Below are positions 45,801 through 56,754 of a stretch of 64,000 nucleotides of DNA, piece by piece. Source of the DNA: Volutella citrinella (Eukaryota; Ascomycota; Sordariomycetes; Hypocreales; Nectriaceae); the NCBI GenBank assembly GCA_034401135.1, contig JAWZSP010000001.1, positions 4,712,001-4,776,000 on the forward strand, in the 5' to 3' direction. Under the pieces are notes generated by a model. The model saw only the letters and a program-made list of their open reading frames with translations, was not told where the DNA came from and ran no database searches. The translations under genes and the position numbers were made by a program. Every line of letters begins with the position of its first letter. Position 1 is the first letter of the stretch.

Positions 45801-47451
45801 CTTTGTCAACTTTCTATTCAAGGACATGGCACCCCAGAACCGCCGAGCATTCACGGCACTCATCAAACTGCTAGCCGACCTGCTGGAAGGCTGTGGCAAC
45901 GATGGTGACCGTGGCGCGCTGACCCTTTCATTCGCGGAGCTACTCGTCTATGATGGGAGCGCGCCTAATTATATCAACCTTCTCGACCGCCTCGTCGAGG
46001 ACTGCGATCGCATCTTTGAGGAACCTGGCCTCAACCACAGCTTCAACCTCGACAGCGCAACGTATGACTCGATCAATTCGGCCATCCGAGGAAACAAGTC
46101 TTACACCGGATCGGTGACGTCTAGTACCTCGTCGCTGCGTCGCAAGTTTGGCTTCGACACCCTCCTACGGCAAAACAGCAAGGATGAGCGGACTTCTGTC
46201 TGGCGAACGCTCAGCAAGCACCGCAACCCCGCAACGGGGGAGCCAGCTAGCTTGTCCAAAGCATCGCTCGGCCGATCGCGCTCCATCGACGATAACACAC
46301 TGCCCAGGAAGCTGCAGCGCCGGCCCAATTCCAAAGACCGGCCACCAATTGCAGGTGCCTTTGACGAAGTGCGACCGGGCAGCTCCCACCGAATCCTTGA
46401 GACGATCGGCGAGCCGGACATTGAGCCATCGTCGCCTCAAAGACTGCCAAGGAGGAAGCGACGCAGCTCGTTGTCTGATCTCGCCAGCCTTATGACGGCC
46501 GCGACGATTGACGACGACGATGACGACGAGCCCCTGCAGCCACTCCAAGACACCAAGCAGACGTCTGAGAAATTCAACTCGAGCCCGCAAGTAGTGAGTC
46601 CGAAGGTGACAAGCCCAAAGGCGCCGACCCCGTCTAGAATACCAATCAGCCCCGGCGGCGCGCACACCTTGCGGGCATCTCGCCAAAAAGAGAACGTATC
46701 GGATCCATTCCAGGGGGTGCTCTCCGACGCGGAGGAGCGACCCCGGTCAATGTCGCCCACAAAAGGGCATAAACATTCCAGAACTCTGTCCTCGACCAAC
46801 ATCCCGACGCTGCGGCCGACTCGACAGCTCGGCGCTGGCGCAGATTCCTCAGCACGCCGCATCAGCCCGAGCCCTACGCGATCCGGCAGCCCTACCCGAA
46901 CCGGGGCACAGAGACTCCGGCTTCAATCGCCGCAGAAGCTGCGTGAGCGTCTCCAGACCGAGAAGCAGGCCGTCGAAGAGGTCGACGCGACACTCAAATC
47001 GGAACTGTCCAAGATTGGCGAGGAAATGACTCGGATCAACGCGTCCCGTCCACCAGGCTCACATTCGGTCGACATGCGTCGCCTCGCCGCATCCGTCCGG
47101 CAACTCGAGGACCGCATCCCGACGGCAGTACAGGAGCTGCAGGCCAAGCACGACGCCATCCACCAGGACATGGAGACGACGGTCAGGGCGTCCGAGGCCA
47201 AGGTGCGGGCCATCGACCAGCTGTACAAGGAAGCCATTGCTGAGAACGAGCTGCTGTACGAAAAGTTCAATGGCGAGCTTGGCAAGATTGTAAAGGCTCT
47301 CAAGGGCAAGGGCAAGGACGACAAGGAGGAAATGATGACAAAGCTGCGGGATCAGAGCGAGGAGACGGCGCGCATGAAGAAGGAGAACGCGCGGCTGAAG
47401 CGCGAGATGGTGAGCCTACGGGCGGCGCTGAAGGGGACGACGACGGAGTAG
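42844..47451 (+). CDS. bud3: BUD3-type RhoGEF (Rho4 exchange factor for septation)
   Basis: Exons 42844-45085 and 45158-47451, 1511 residues; the join reads SRRVIQLMSVQYSVANF. The N-terminus (ADHVTLYTTVDPHLGQSP, LIFHGPSTTANFTLNSSRVQ) is characteristic of filamentous Bud3. The DH domain spans about 255-455 (LSELVYTEERYVAKLREL to SILIEPVQRLPRYSLLIDQI), followed by a PH-like region (about 470-610). Residues about 870-1040 resemble a RhoGAP fold (FEKFLRIAW, NRRAFTALIKLLADLLEGC, ALTLSFAELLV) without an arginine finger. Then come long Ser/Pro-rich disorder and a C-terminal coiled coil (about 1360-1511). Known Bud3 proteins activate RHO-4 at septation sites. The start at 42844 has a GCCATGG context. 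Confidence 0.82.
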
Positions 47452-47854
47452 GTGATGCTGCTGCTGTCCTCTGCGAGGCTGCCTTGGGGGCTTCCCGGGC
47501 GTTGGGGTGGGGCGGCGGCGACGTGGTCGGCCCCGCAATGGTCTCTTGTTGTCTTGTTCTTTTGCTCGTGGGCGGGCATGTGTATTTTATGTCGGACAAT
47601 GTGCGGATCACGGGGAGTCTGGAGCATGGCCGCATGTTGCGGGCTGGGCAGGGTCTGGGATCTCGGCCGGGGGGAAGGTACTCATCATGTCAGCTGGTTA
47701 TGCAAGAAACACTAGAGCTTCAGCACACGAATTATCATGACGACAAGAAAAAGCTTCTATGGTCTCAAGTTGGGGTATCATTTGCGCGTGAGGCGTGTTG
47801 GTCTCGTAGATTGTGACATGGGTTGATGCGAATGGGGGAGGCAGGACAGAGTCA
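47452..47854. other. Convergent intergenic region
   Basis: About 400 bp between BUD3 and REV7 stops; G-rich on the plus strand, 3' UTRs only. Confidence 0.45.
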
Positions 47855-48742
47855 TCATGATGGCTGGGCAAATCCTTGCTCGATCCAGCATTCGAAGAAG
47901 AGCGGACCGGCGTGTACGGAGCGGATGGGCATCGTGGTGGCGCCGCCGAGAGATGCGCCCTGATTGGGTCGGGCGGCTGTTCGAGGCTGGACGTTGGGGT
48001 TGGAAGGTATCCAAGGCTGAGGGTGCTGGAAAGAATTGGATATTAGCGAGACTGGGGCAACGGAGTAGCTCGGGCGGGGGACAGGTCCGGGAGGAGCCCA
48101 TACGCTGATTGGGGCGGGTGCCTCATTACGAAGCTCGCAGGCGAGGGTAAAGGTGCTGCCCACTGGAAGCCGTGGCATGGACTCGCCCGCATATGCTATG
48201 CGTCGTAGGGCACCCCGCAGTGCCTCGTTGACATCGGGCCAGTTGACGGGGCCCTCCTCCTCGTCGGCGTCGCTTTCTGCCTCGTCCTCTGTATCCTCCT
48301 CCTCCGCACTCTCCGCATCCTCGTCGCCCTCTACGGCATCCGCATCCGCATCCGCATCCGCATCCGCATCCGTGGCCTCCGCTGGCGGGTCACCCCAGTC
48401 CATCGGAAAGTCACTGACGTCAAACACCCAGCGTTCCCGGACGGCGAGCGAGCGCGGCAAGTGCATGGAGATTGCGATTCTGCGGACGGTGCCCTGGCGA
48501 AGCTGGACCGTGACGGCGGCCACGGCGTCGTTTATCCATTTGCAGACGCCCGGGTGGCGTGATTGATGGACGGGTAGATTGAATGCGCGAGCGGTGAGGA
48601 ACGTCCGGGGAGGGTAGATGCCGCGGTGGTAGAGAATAGAGTGCAGCGTGAGGGTGAGGAAGGTGGTGAAGGAGGAGAGGAGAGAGGATGCGTCGTCGGC
48701 TGGGAGGGATGGGCCAGGCGGAGGGGTGGGAGTGGGAGACAT
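47855..48742 (-). CDS. rev7: HORMA-domain protein REV7 (MAD2L2), DNA polymerase zeta subunit
   Basis: Intronless, 295 residues. The HORMA core opens with FTTFLTLTLHSILYHRGIYPPRTF (26-48), the hallmark of Rev7, then HPGVCKWINDAV (63-74) and the beta strands VRRIAISMHLPRSLAVRERWVFDV (87-109). Residues 122-163 are an acidic insert with an (Ala-Asp)n run, coded by a GCATCC-type hexanucleotide microsatellite. The fold resumes with LRGALRRIAYAGESMPRLPVGSTFTL (175-200) and closes with PIRSVHAGPLFFECWIEQG (272-290), the safety-belt end. Rev7 bridges Rev3 and Rev1 in translesion synthesis. It is divergent from PI31 over 646 bp. Family call firm. Confidence 0.92.
   Translation of the reverse strand: MSPTPTPPPGPSLPADDASSLLSSFTTFLTLTLHSILYHRGIYPPRTFLTARAFNLPVHQSRHPGVCKWINDAVAAVTVQLRQGTVRRIAISMHLPRSLAVRERWVFDVSDFPMDWGDPPAEATDADADADADADAVEGDEDAESAEEEDTEDEAESDADEEEGPVNWPDVNEALRGALRRIAYAGESMPRLPVGSTFTLACELRNEAPAPISVWAPPGPVPRPSYSVAPVSLISNSFQHPQPWIPSNPNVQPRTAARPNQGASLGGATTMPIRSVHAGPLFFECWIEQGFAQPS
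48336..48372. repeat. Hexanucleotide microsatellite, GCATCC units, inside REV7
   Basis: About six tandem GCATCC units on the plus strand (GGATGC on the coding strand) encoding the Ala-Asp run in the acidic insert of REV7. Prone to length change in multiples of two residues without breaking the frame. Confidence 0.8.
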
Positions 48743-49388
48743 TTAGAGGAGTCGTGATGATGAGGCGAAAGCGCCAACGGATCTCAGGCTGGGTTGTAGG
48801 TGGTGGGGAGAGAAGGACGTGTTGCACGCGTCGAAGGGCACAGGTGCCTGCACGCGATATCACGTGGTGTAATGGGGTAGCTAATTGAGGAGCTATCTTT
48901 CATGACGTCGCGAAGGCAGTGACAGACAGCCCACTTACTGACAGCTTGGAGCCCTTAGTTAGGTGCCCAAGAGGAAGTGATTCACGGAGAGATCCGGCTA
49001 AAACACCAAACTTAGGATCACGCCTGCTTGTATAATCCTAGCTCCCCATTCAAATAATTGGAAAATAATGAGCAGTAAATGAGTTGGTCGAGCGTCGATT
49101 GGACCGATTGTTCCTACCTCGAATTCCTCAAGTGCTGCCTGCGTATCCACTTATAGGGCTGAAGAGGCAACCGCCTATATGACGCCAGCCCCTCACCGTT
49201 CAGTCCCTCCCCGAGCTTAAGCCCACGACCAACATTACATCCACTCGCGTCCCGACGCCTCAACATCGCGCCCTTATCACTTACCACAGAGTCGCATCCG
49301 ACGGCTCCTCCAGATCCTCCGGGCGTCCCCTGTGCCCCATTTAAACCCTCCCAGCCAGAAACCCCCGAGCTATCCGCCCCTCGCCGCC
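48743..49388. promoter_or_regulatory. Divergent promoter region, REV7 / PI31
   Basis: 646 bp between two start codons. The part next to PI31 is pyrimidine-rich with an in-frame leader free of other ATGs in good context. No specific site recognised. Confidence 0.5.
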
Positions 49389-50694
49389 ATGGCTGCGGAT
49401 CGCCTCAGCGCCGGTGCCATGCTCGACCGCATGGCCGATGCGCTGCCCACACACCCGGCCAACGATGACTCCTCTGACCTGGCCTCCTCCTACGAGGCCA
49501 TCGCACTTCTCATCCACGCCTACATGGCCGCCATTGGCTTCAAGCTGCTTGGCTTCGACCAAGACCGGAAGCTCCGTAAGTTGCCCCCTTCTCTCACAAG
49601 GTCGACTCGGCCGAGAGGTACCAGGAAGAACATGATGCTCACGCGCGCTTTGGGTGCAGCCGAATGCGAACAACTAGCTCCCCGTCTTCCCCCGCAGTGG
49701 AACTCGGGGTTTGGCTCCCTCAGCTTCCATTACTCGCACAAGCAGTCGGCCATGACGTTTGTCATCCGCGTTGACCGCATGGGAGGCAAGGTCGAGGTCC
49801 GCGGGCTCGCCGTGGGCGACGAGAACATCCACCGCTTCGAGCGGAGTGTGCGCGACGTCGTCCTCTCCAGTGGCCTGCCTGTCCGCATCGCCATTGTCGA
49901 TGGCCAGGAGGACCGGAGCGGTCTCGCCGAGAAGCTGCGCGGCGTCTTTGTGTCCGAGCAGGCCATTGCAGGTGAGTTTCCTTTACCATTCTCTTCTACT
50001 CTTTCTTCTTCTACTATGCAGCCATCAGGAGATCTTGTGATTAACTCTTCTTGCAGACATCCTCCACGATCTCAAGGTCAACGTCATCCAGAGACTCATC
50101 CCCAAACTCCAGCAGGAGGGCTATGTCGAAGTCGACACAGCCGACGCCGAAGCCAATGCCCATGCTGCGCGGCGCGCACAAGAAGCCCAAGACCCGGGCC
50201 GGCCCTTCCGTTCTGATCCTGCCCCTGGCATGCCTCTTCCCCCGGTGAACCCCCTTCCCGAGATGGCCCGGCCGCGGCCCGCTCCCGTCGCCGATTTTCC
50301 ACCCCCCGGCTTCGAAGACGAGCACCAGATGAACCGACCACCCCGTGCTGGCGGCCTCGTCTTTCCCGGTGGCCGCTCGCCCTTCAACATTGGTCACGAC
50401 GACCTCAACCCACCCGGCCTTGGACCCCACGATCCCCTACGTGGCTCCTTCGTCGGCGGTGGCCTGCCCCGCCCAGGAGGCTCAGGGGGTATGCACCCGA
50501 CATTTGACGATCCTCTGTTCGGTGGTCCAGGCGGCGCTCAAGGCCCATACGATCCCCAAGTTCCGCCCGGGGCGCGCTGGGATCCTCTCGGTCCTGGCGG
50601 CGGCCCGCGGTTCCCTGGTCCTGGTGGCGGCCAAGGAAACAACCCATTCGGCGGCGGCGGTGGCTACGGTGGATTTGGAGGCGACATCATTTAA
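49389..50694 (+). CDS. Proteasome regulator PI31 (Fub1-like)
   Basis: Exons 49389-49575, 49660-49971 and 50057-50694, 378 residues; both joins are phase 1. The start has a strong GCCGCCATGGC context, and an in-frame ATG 57 bases upstream is weaker. The N-terminal FP domain (about 1-165) includes SYEAIALLIHAYMAAIGFKLLG, LSFHYSHKQSAMTFVIRVDRMGGKVEVRG and EDRSGLAEKLRGVFVSEQAI. The C-terminal half is natively disordered, Pro/Gly-rich, with the PI31 motifs GDLxxPP-like GHDDLNPPGLGP and MHPTFDDPLFGG, and it ends GGFGGDII. PI31 binds the 20S proteasome chamber through this tail and assists proteasome assembly or transport. The glycine content of the tail is high but normal for fungal members. Confidence 0.92.
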
Positions 50695-51277
50695 TGAAGG
50701 CCTGGGGCGCGAATGGTGGATTTGTATGAGTACGAAGAGAATGGCGCCTCCAAACGGTAGCCTCCTTATGAGCTTATGAGTTTAGCTTCAATCAAAATTG
50801 AAATGTTGTCTTTCGTACCTGCTCCACTAAATCCGGAGCTCCTCGCCAACGTTGTTGAATGAATCCGTGTTAGATGACACGATCCAATCTACAGGGTATT
50901 ATCAGCGTTCTAGGAATAGGAATCTTGTAAGAACGGGTTGCCCGAATGCAATGCCATATCTACAGGCCACCTCTCGTCATCGGCGCCATGTTCACAATGG
51001 TCCCAATGAGGTCTTCGAGGCATCATATCTATCTAAGTACTGTGCAGCGTATCTGTTTTTGTAAAAATGATTAAGAAAGGAATCGGGGATATCGAGAAAC
51101 TCGCATCGTATCGCCGGCCTAGTTCTATCGCATCCTGCCCTCTCGCACATAGATTTACTTGTTCGCGCCCTCACTCTCCAATCTGTAAGAATATTTCTTC
51201 CAGGCTCTCGTGCTAAGCACACTTCGTGGAAGGATCGGGGCGGTGGAGCCATTGGAGGGGTTGTCTGCAGACGCCCC
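50695..51277. other. Convergent intergenic region
   Basis: 583 bp between PI31 and KAP114 stops, 3' UTRs. No gene recognised. Confidence 0.45.
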
Positions 51278-54200
51278 CTATTGTCCTGCCGAGTTGGCCA
51301 CCTCGTTGAGCTTCGTCTTCTCCTCCTCGGAAAGCAAGTTGTGCCACTCCTGGAAGTTGCCAGTGTTTTCCCGGCCACAGGTGATGAAGAATTCGGTGAG
51401 ATAGGCTTGCGTCTCGTCGTCTCGTTGGCGTGCGCTTCCGTCGAGGAAGGTCATGAGATCGAACTTGGTGGTGCCCATGCTCAAGTCGAGAGTATCGTCC
51501 TCATCCTCCCAGCCCTCGTCATCATTATCCTCGTCGTCGAGCTGAGCTGATGCCACAGCCGCTGAGGCGGCATTTGCAGCGGCGCGAGCACCCGATGCAG
51601 AGACGAGCTCTTCAACAAGAACCTTGATGATCTTGAGCGACGCAGGAATGATGGTGTACTGATCAGGGTCTGATGCGTGTATATATTAGAAAAGTGACAT
51701 CTTCCTGACAGCAACTATTGTGTTCGGGACTTACTCTGCTTCGCGCGAGAGCGCGTCTTAATTCGCCCATCGTCATTGGCGATGATCAAATCACCCTTGA
51801 CAGAGGCCTGCGCCAATCGAGGATCGTTCAAGGAGTAGAGCTTCGAAAGGGCAATCACGCTATCGACAATGTTAGATTTGTCTCGCTGCTCCGCACACCA
51901 AAGGTTTTTACTTACTTCTGGCGGATCTCATCATATCCGGCAAAGTTGATCGAGTTCTCAAGCCACTTGGCCAAAACAACCTGGAGTCCACTCTCACCGT
52001 TGATCTGGATCTGACTGAGGAACTCAACGACATCCTGAGCACCCGAAAGAGACAACCGCGCAAAGACGAGAATAAGGGATTGAATAAACGCGGCGGCTTG
52101 AGCAGTCGCAAGCCGGTTGGCAACAGCCTGGAGGAGTTGAGGGAGGAAGGGGCCGAGGCGTTCCTGGCCGGCCTTCTCTACAAGCTCAGCGGCGAGCCCA
52201 CCAACCTCAGAGGCTGCGTTGTCCTCCATCTCGGTGCTCAGAAGGCGATCAATGATGAGGAGGCAAACCTCCAAGCCCGATCGCCCGTTGGCGTCTTGCC
52301 AGTTGAACACCTGCTCGTGGTCATGCTGAAGGATCCACTTGACCGTCAATGATCCAGGGCGGAGAATCTCGCCATCGGATGATTCCATCAGAAGACGAGT
52401 GATTTTAGGGAAAGTCGCGGCGACGAATCCAGCTGGCAGCGGCTCAGAACCGTGTTCAACCACAACTGCCATCAACTCAATGGCAACCTAATGACTAAGT
52501 TAGCTCCGTGGCACGCGGGACAAAGTGGTGTTTTGGCATTCAAACGGACCGTAACAAGCGGGCTCTCCTGGGTAAGGTCTGCCACATCAAAGGCGCTGGT
52601 GAGAGTGGGCAAAACCTTGGCGCAGAGAGCACTGTACGAAGCAGGGTCTGAGAGGCTTTGGACGATCTCCTCAAAGGCATCCGATACCAGCAAGGTTACA
52701 TGGAAGTTGCTGGCTCCCAACTTCGCCAGGAGAAAGAGCAGATCAATTGACTGTACGTCATTCGAAAGTGCAACGCGAGTGTCAAGGCTGATGACAGCAC
52801 GCAGAGCCTCGCTAAGGGTAACCAGGAGTTCATCTGCATCTTCCATCTCGTTTTGATCCCTACCGTTGATGTAGGTGTGGACGGAGGAGAGAATGGCAAT
52901 CTGTCGGTCGGCCGTAACTCTGTTGGAGGAGATGAAAGTCTCGACGGTCTTAATGCAAGCGACCTGAACAACTTCCGACTCCTCGCGGGTAATAGCATCG
53001 ATAGTGCGGTCGAGCAGTGTCGCCGGGACGTCGAAAAAGCGGCTGAGGGTTCCGGCCAGAAGGTATCCTCTGGCGCGGAGGAGTGGCTCTTCGGGTCGGT
53101 TGATGGCATAGTCCACTAGTTCCAGGTAGGCCTGGACGAGGGGCTCCGACACAGGCTTGCCAAGGTCATGAAAGTCGCTAACAAGCATGACGAAGAGGTA
53201 GAGTGCAGACTCCTGGTTTCTCCAAGAGGAACCTTCCCCACTAAATAGTGACTTGGTGTAGCCGAAAAGCCCATCGACGGTCTTCTGGTCGAACCACTCG
53301 CCCATCTTGATGAGAAGATCACCAGCAGCAGTTCGCGCAGTGTAGTTGGCCGTAACGGAAGTCTCCTCCGCGAGATAAAGAGAGGAGTCGATGTCCCAGA
53401 GGTCCTCTTCCTCGCGGCTAACACGCGAGTAGGCGACCAGGATCTTCATAATTTCAATCATCCAAGGCACCTCGTGGGCAGAGGGGTGGGCCTGCAGTTG
53501 CGCGTCGAGCTCAGCCTTGACCGGGCCGGCACGGAAGCACTGGTTCAAGAAGTCCAGCTCCTCGAGAATTAGGAAGTCCAGGGTATACGGCATGTTATCG
53601 GTATCTTCGAGTCGCCCTTGGGCGTCGTTGTTGATGTAAAGCTGTTCCTGGGGGCCCTGGAGGAGTGTAAGCTCTTCCCAGACGGCGCTGAAGAAGGTGG
53701 TACTGTGGGGAAGAAGCAGGTTGGGGAAGACATGGCGGATTTTCAACAGAGTCTTGACGACTTGCAGCTTGAGAGCAATGATGTTGTTCCAGGTGTCTGG
53801 CTGGGAGCCGTTGCTCAGGTCGGCCTCGGGAAGGCGGGTCTTGAGAACGGTGATGAAGAAAGGATTCCATTCATTCAGAAGCTCCTCAGCAAATGCGCGG
53901 ACTTCCTTGCCGTGCTCCTCCTTAACCATGTTCATCATCTGGAAGCATCCCCGGAAGACCGAAATGGCTAGGGCTCGAAGCATTGGCTTGCGACTCTCAT
54001 TCAGGGCGGCGGCGGTCAGCGCCTTGGAGATGTCCCGGGCGGTGGAGAAGAATTGCTCTTCGCTGAGGGACTCCTCAAGGATGTCTCCGAGCGTTCTCAG
54101 CGCGCCGTGTAACTGGGAATCGTTTCCGTTCGGGATAATGGCGAGAATGCTGGGTAGGAGGTTGGGCCATTGCTCGGGGAAATCGTGGATGGCAATCTTG

Positions 54201-54657
54201 CCCACGGCGTAACTAGATGCCCAACTGTCAGCATTGGGGAGCCACACGGTGGGGGGTTGAGGCGGGGATGCTGCTGATCAAATGCCAAAAATATGATGGG
54301 AGAATCGTACCTAGCAGAGATGGTGACCTTTCGTTCACCCTCGGGGGCCAAGACGATATCCAAGAGTGCCTGCTTCAGTTGGCCTCGGGCCTCCTCAGAG
54401 ATGGGGATCTTGGGCTCGCTGTCATCGTCATCGGGGTCGGGGTACGGATTCCAGTTCTTCTCGATGAAAAGACGAAGGGTGCTCAAGGCGGACTGGCGAA
54501 TTCGGGCCTCGACAGATGCGTGGGAGGCGACGCGGGCGAGGGACAGGGGAAAGGCGGGATTGGAGCGGGCGTTCTGAAGCTCGAGTTCAGCCTGCTGGCG
54601 GGGGGCCTGGTCAGAGAGCTGGGTGCTGGCCAGGATCTGCACCAGCTGGTCCTCCAT
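51278..54657 (-). CDS. kap114: Karyopherin/importin-9 (KAP114) nuclear import receptor
   Basis: Exons 54657-54311, 54224-52550, 52487-51916, 51859-51735 and 51669-51278 give 1036 residues, the usual importin-9 length. The importin-beta N-terminal domain is clear (RQQAELELQNARSNPAF... SALSTLRLFIEKNWNPY). HEAT repeats follow through the whole protein (for example SYAVGKIAIHDFPEQWPNLLPSIL and RARGYLLAGTLSRFFDVP). An acidic loop near the C-terminus (LDDEDNDDEGWEDEDDTL, about 950) is typical of importin 9. The end reads FQEWHNLLSEEEKTKL. The second intron uses a GTCCGT donor with a GAGCTAACT branch. Kap114 imports TBP, histones H2A-H2B and other cargo, and releases them on RanGTP binding. Confidence 0.93.
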
Positions 54658-55394
54658 GATTGCGGCTATGGGGCGTCAGGAGAGGACTGTGGGATGACGG
54701 TGTGATGGCAGATGGACGCGATGATGGCTGTCCAAGGCGGATTGACGTGCGAGACGCTCGTCGTGGGTTGTTGGTGTTGGCGGGGGATGTCGATGGTGGG
54801 GGAGAAACAAAAGTGGCCCAGGTGAGACCTGAGTGGCCAGGCGCGAGCGCGTTCTCATGCGTTAGGTACGGTACTGCGAGGCAGGCTCGACATGCTCGTG
54901 CTTGGAGTAGCCCCGTAAGACGAGCCTGTCGACTGATGGTATTTTTTATCGCATCAATGGGAATCTATGTTGAATTGTAAATTCTTATTCATTGCGTGCT
55001 CTTCCCCTGGCGGTACATCAGAGAATAGAACAAACTGCCTGTCCTGCTCAATAGTCAGAGTGCAAATTGCTTCTGTTTTTTATGCCCCTCCCCGCCGCTG
55101 CATAAACGTAACCGCCTCTAATGCACGCGCTAACTTGCTGTCGATGCCAAAAAGTAAACAAATCACAATCGGCTCCTGTCGCATACTGCTCGATGGTGAC
55201 TGGTTCCGCAGGTGTGGCGGGAGTTCCCCGCGTCATTCCCGGCGGCCTGGGTCTAATCAAGATGACTTGGAATGCTGGGGTCTTATGATTCCTTACTCCG
55301 CACCGCACCATGATAAATTGTCACGCCTCGGGCGCTCTATCACGTCTCCAACGCAAGTTACGCCATAGCATGAAGTGAGACAATTCAGATGCGG
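54658..55394. promoter_or_regulatory. Promoter region of KAP114 and downstream of the 2EXR pseudogene
   Basis: 737 bp. KAP114 reads leftward from here, and the broken 2EXR gene ends at 55395. No other feature recognised. Confidence 0.45.
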
Positions 55395-56754
55395 TTATAG
55401 CTGTTGATCCAGTTGTGCGGTAGATCTAGAAAACCATACTACTGCACTGTTCCAATCCTCCTGCATGTCTCTGTCCTCCATCTTCCACTCATAGGCACCA
55501 CAACCAGACGACGCAAACGCAGCCCCAGCAAAGCGATACCATGAAATCCATCCCCGCGGGTATCGGATACCATGATCAGTTTCATCAGCAATGCTCCTCA
55601 AAACCAACTCGCCGTCTGTTCGCCCCAGTGCATACGAACGACTGCCAAGCAGCCAGTCACCGGTCAACGCAAGCCAATATTGACCCTGAGCCGTTCCAGG
55701 GGCATGGTTCGTAATCTATTTCGTCAAAGTATTCCATCTCGGCAAGGTAGTCGGATTCGTCAAAGCCAAGGTCCTCTTCATCAGAATCGAATACTGCCAT
55801 AAGTTCAACTTCCAATTCCTCGCGCCGAGTCTCCCTCCATTTTTCTTCACGGAAAATGTCGAGATACTCCAGCAAACGGCGATGCTTTGTAATAGTTTCA
55901 GACCGCGAACTGAACCATGCATCGTCGTCAATGACTTCCACAAACGCTCGCTCGGCTGAGTAGAAAATTGTCCCGTTGCAGTGTCCTTCTAGGTGTTCCA
56001 AGGTAATATCGTCTGCCGGCTTGATGGCATTGTCGATAAGCCACAGTTTCTCTCCATCGTGACAAGTGGCAAGGATGCTCAACAGTTGTCCAAGCTTGGT
56101 GGGTTCGTCCATCAGCGTCTCGTATTCGGCTATTTTCTGGGTATGGGAAGGACATTTGCCAGGACGTTACTCCAGAGTTTCGAGCCATTCCCGCTCAATC
56201 TCAAAAGCAAAATCATCCCCGAGGCCGGAGCGGAAAACATTGTGGCTGAAATCGATCTCATCGTGGTGCAATTCTGAAAGGTTGATGCATTGCAGATCTA
56301 TGTCTGGCCTTTTAATCATGTGTATCGCTGGGGAAAGGTGACGAAACTGAAATCCATCGAAAGACATAAGTGGCTTCCATTCCATGCGATCTTCAAGTGC
56401 GTCTGGGTTCCACCGACGGAGGACGGCTTCACGAGACTCAGGGGTTGCGAAAAGCAGGCCGGTATCTTGCAGCGTGTATGGTAAGCGCTTGGTCGCATAT
56501 TGATTGTCGCAGCCTTGGTCTTCGACAAGAGCCTCTTCTGGGACAGGCTTCCATATAGTCACCGAATTCTTGGAAGTATCTCTGGTTCCATACATTTTAA
56601 CTTGCCGGACGTTGTGTGTAGGCCCATCGACAGAATGAAACATTGCTTCTAAGGCTGCTGTTGGGTTCTGAATTGCCAGGTCCCAGATCTTGGCCCTGAT
56701 TTCTGGTGGCAGACCGAGAAACCGAAAGGTGCCGGGATGACTTGGGGCAGACAT
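55395..56754 (-). pseudogene. 2EXR-domain protein gene, broken by an in-frame stop and a frameshift
   Basis: The 5' part (56754-56167, 195 residues) starts MSAPSHPGTFRFLGLPPEIRAKIWDLAI, a clear 2EXR/F-box-like motif, and includes VRQVKMYG and LLFATPESREAVLRRW, which are typical of this fungus-specific family. It stops at TAA (56169-56167). The same frame stays open just past it and reads KIAEYETLMDEP ... GEKLWLIDNAIKP ... GTIFYSAERAFVEV. At about 55687-55695 the sense continues in another frame as AQGQYWLALTGDWLLGSRSY ... WISWYRFAGAAFASSGCG to a stop at 55395. Neither break is explained by GT-AG splicing: the only donor at the stop would need a 34-nt intron in the wrong phase. Around the first break the alternative frame reads VLANVLPIPRK, suggesting compensating indels. 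Function of the intact family is unknown. Sequence error remains possible. Confidence 0.68.
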
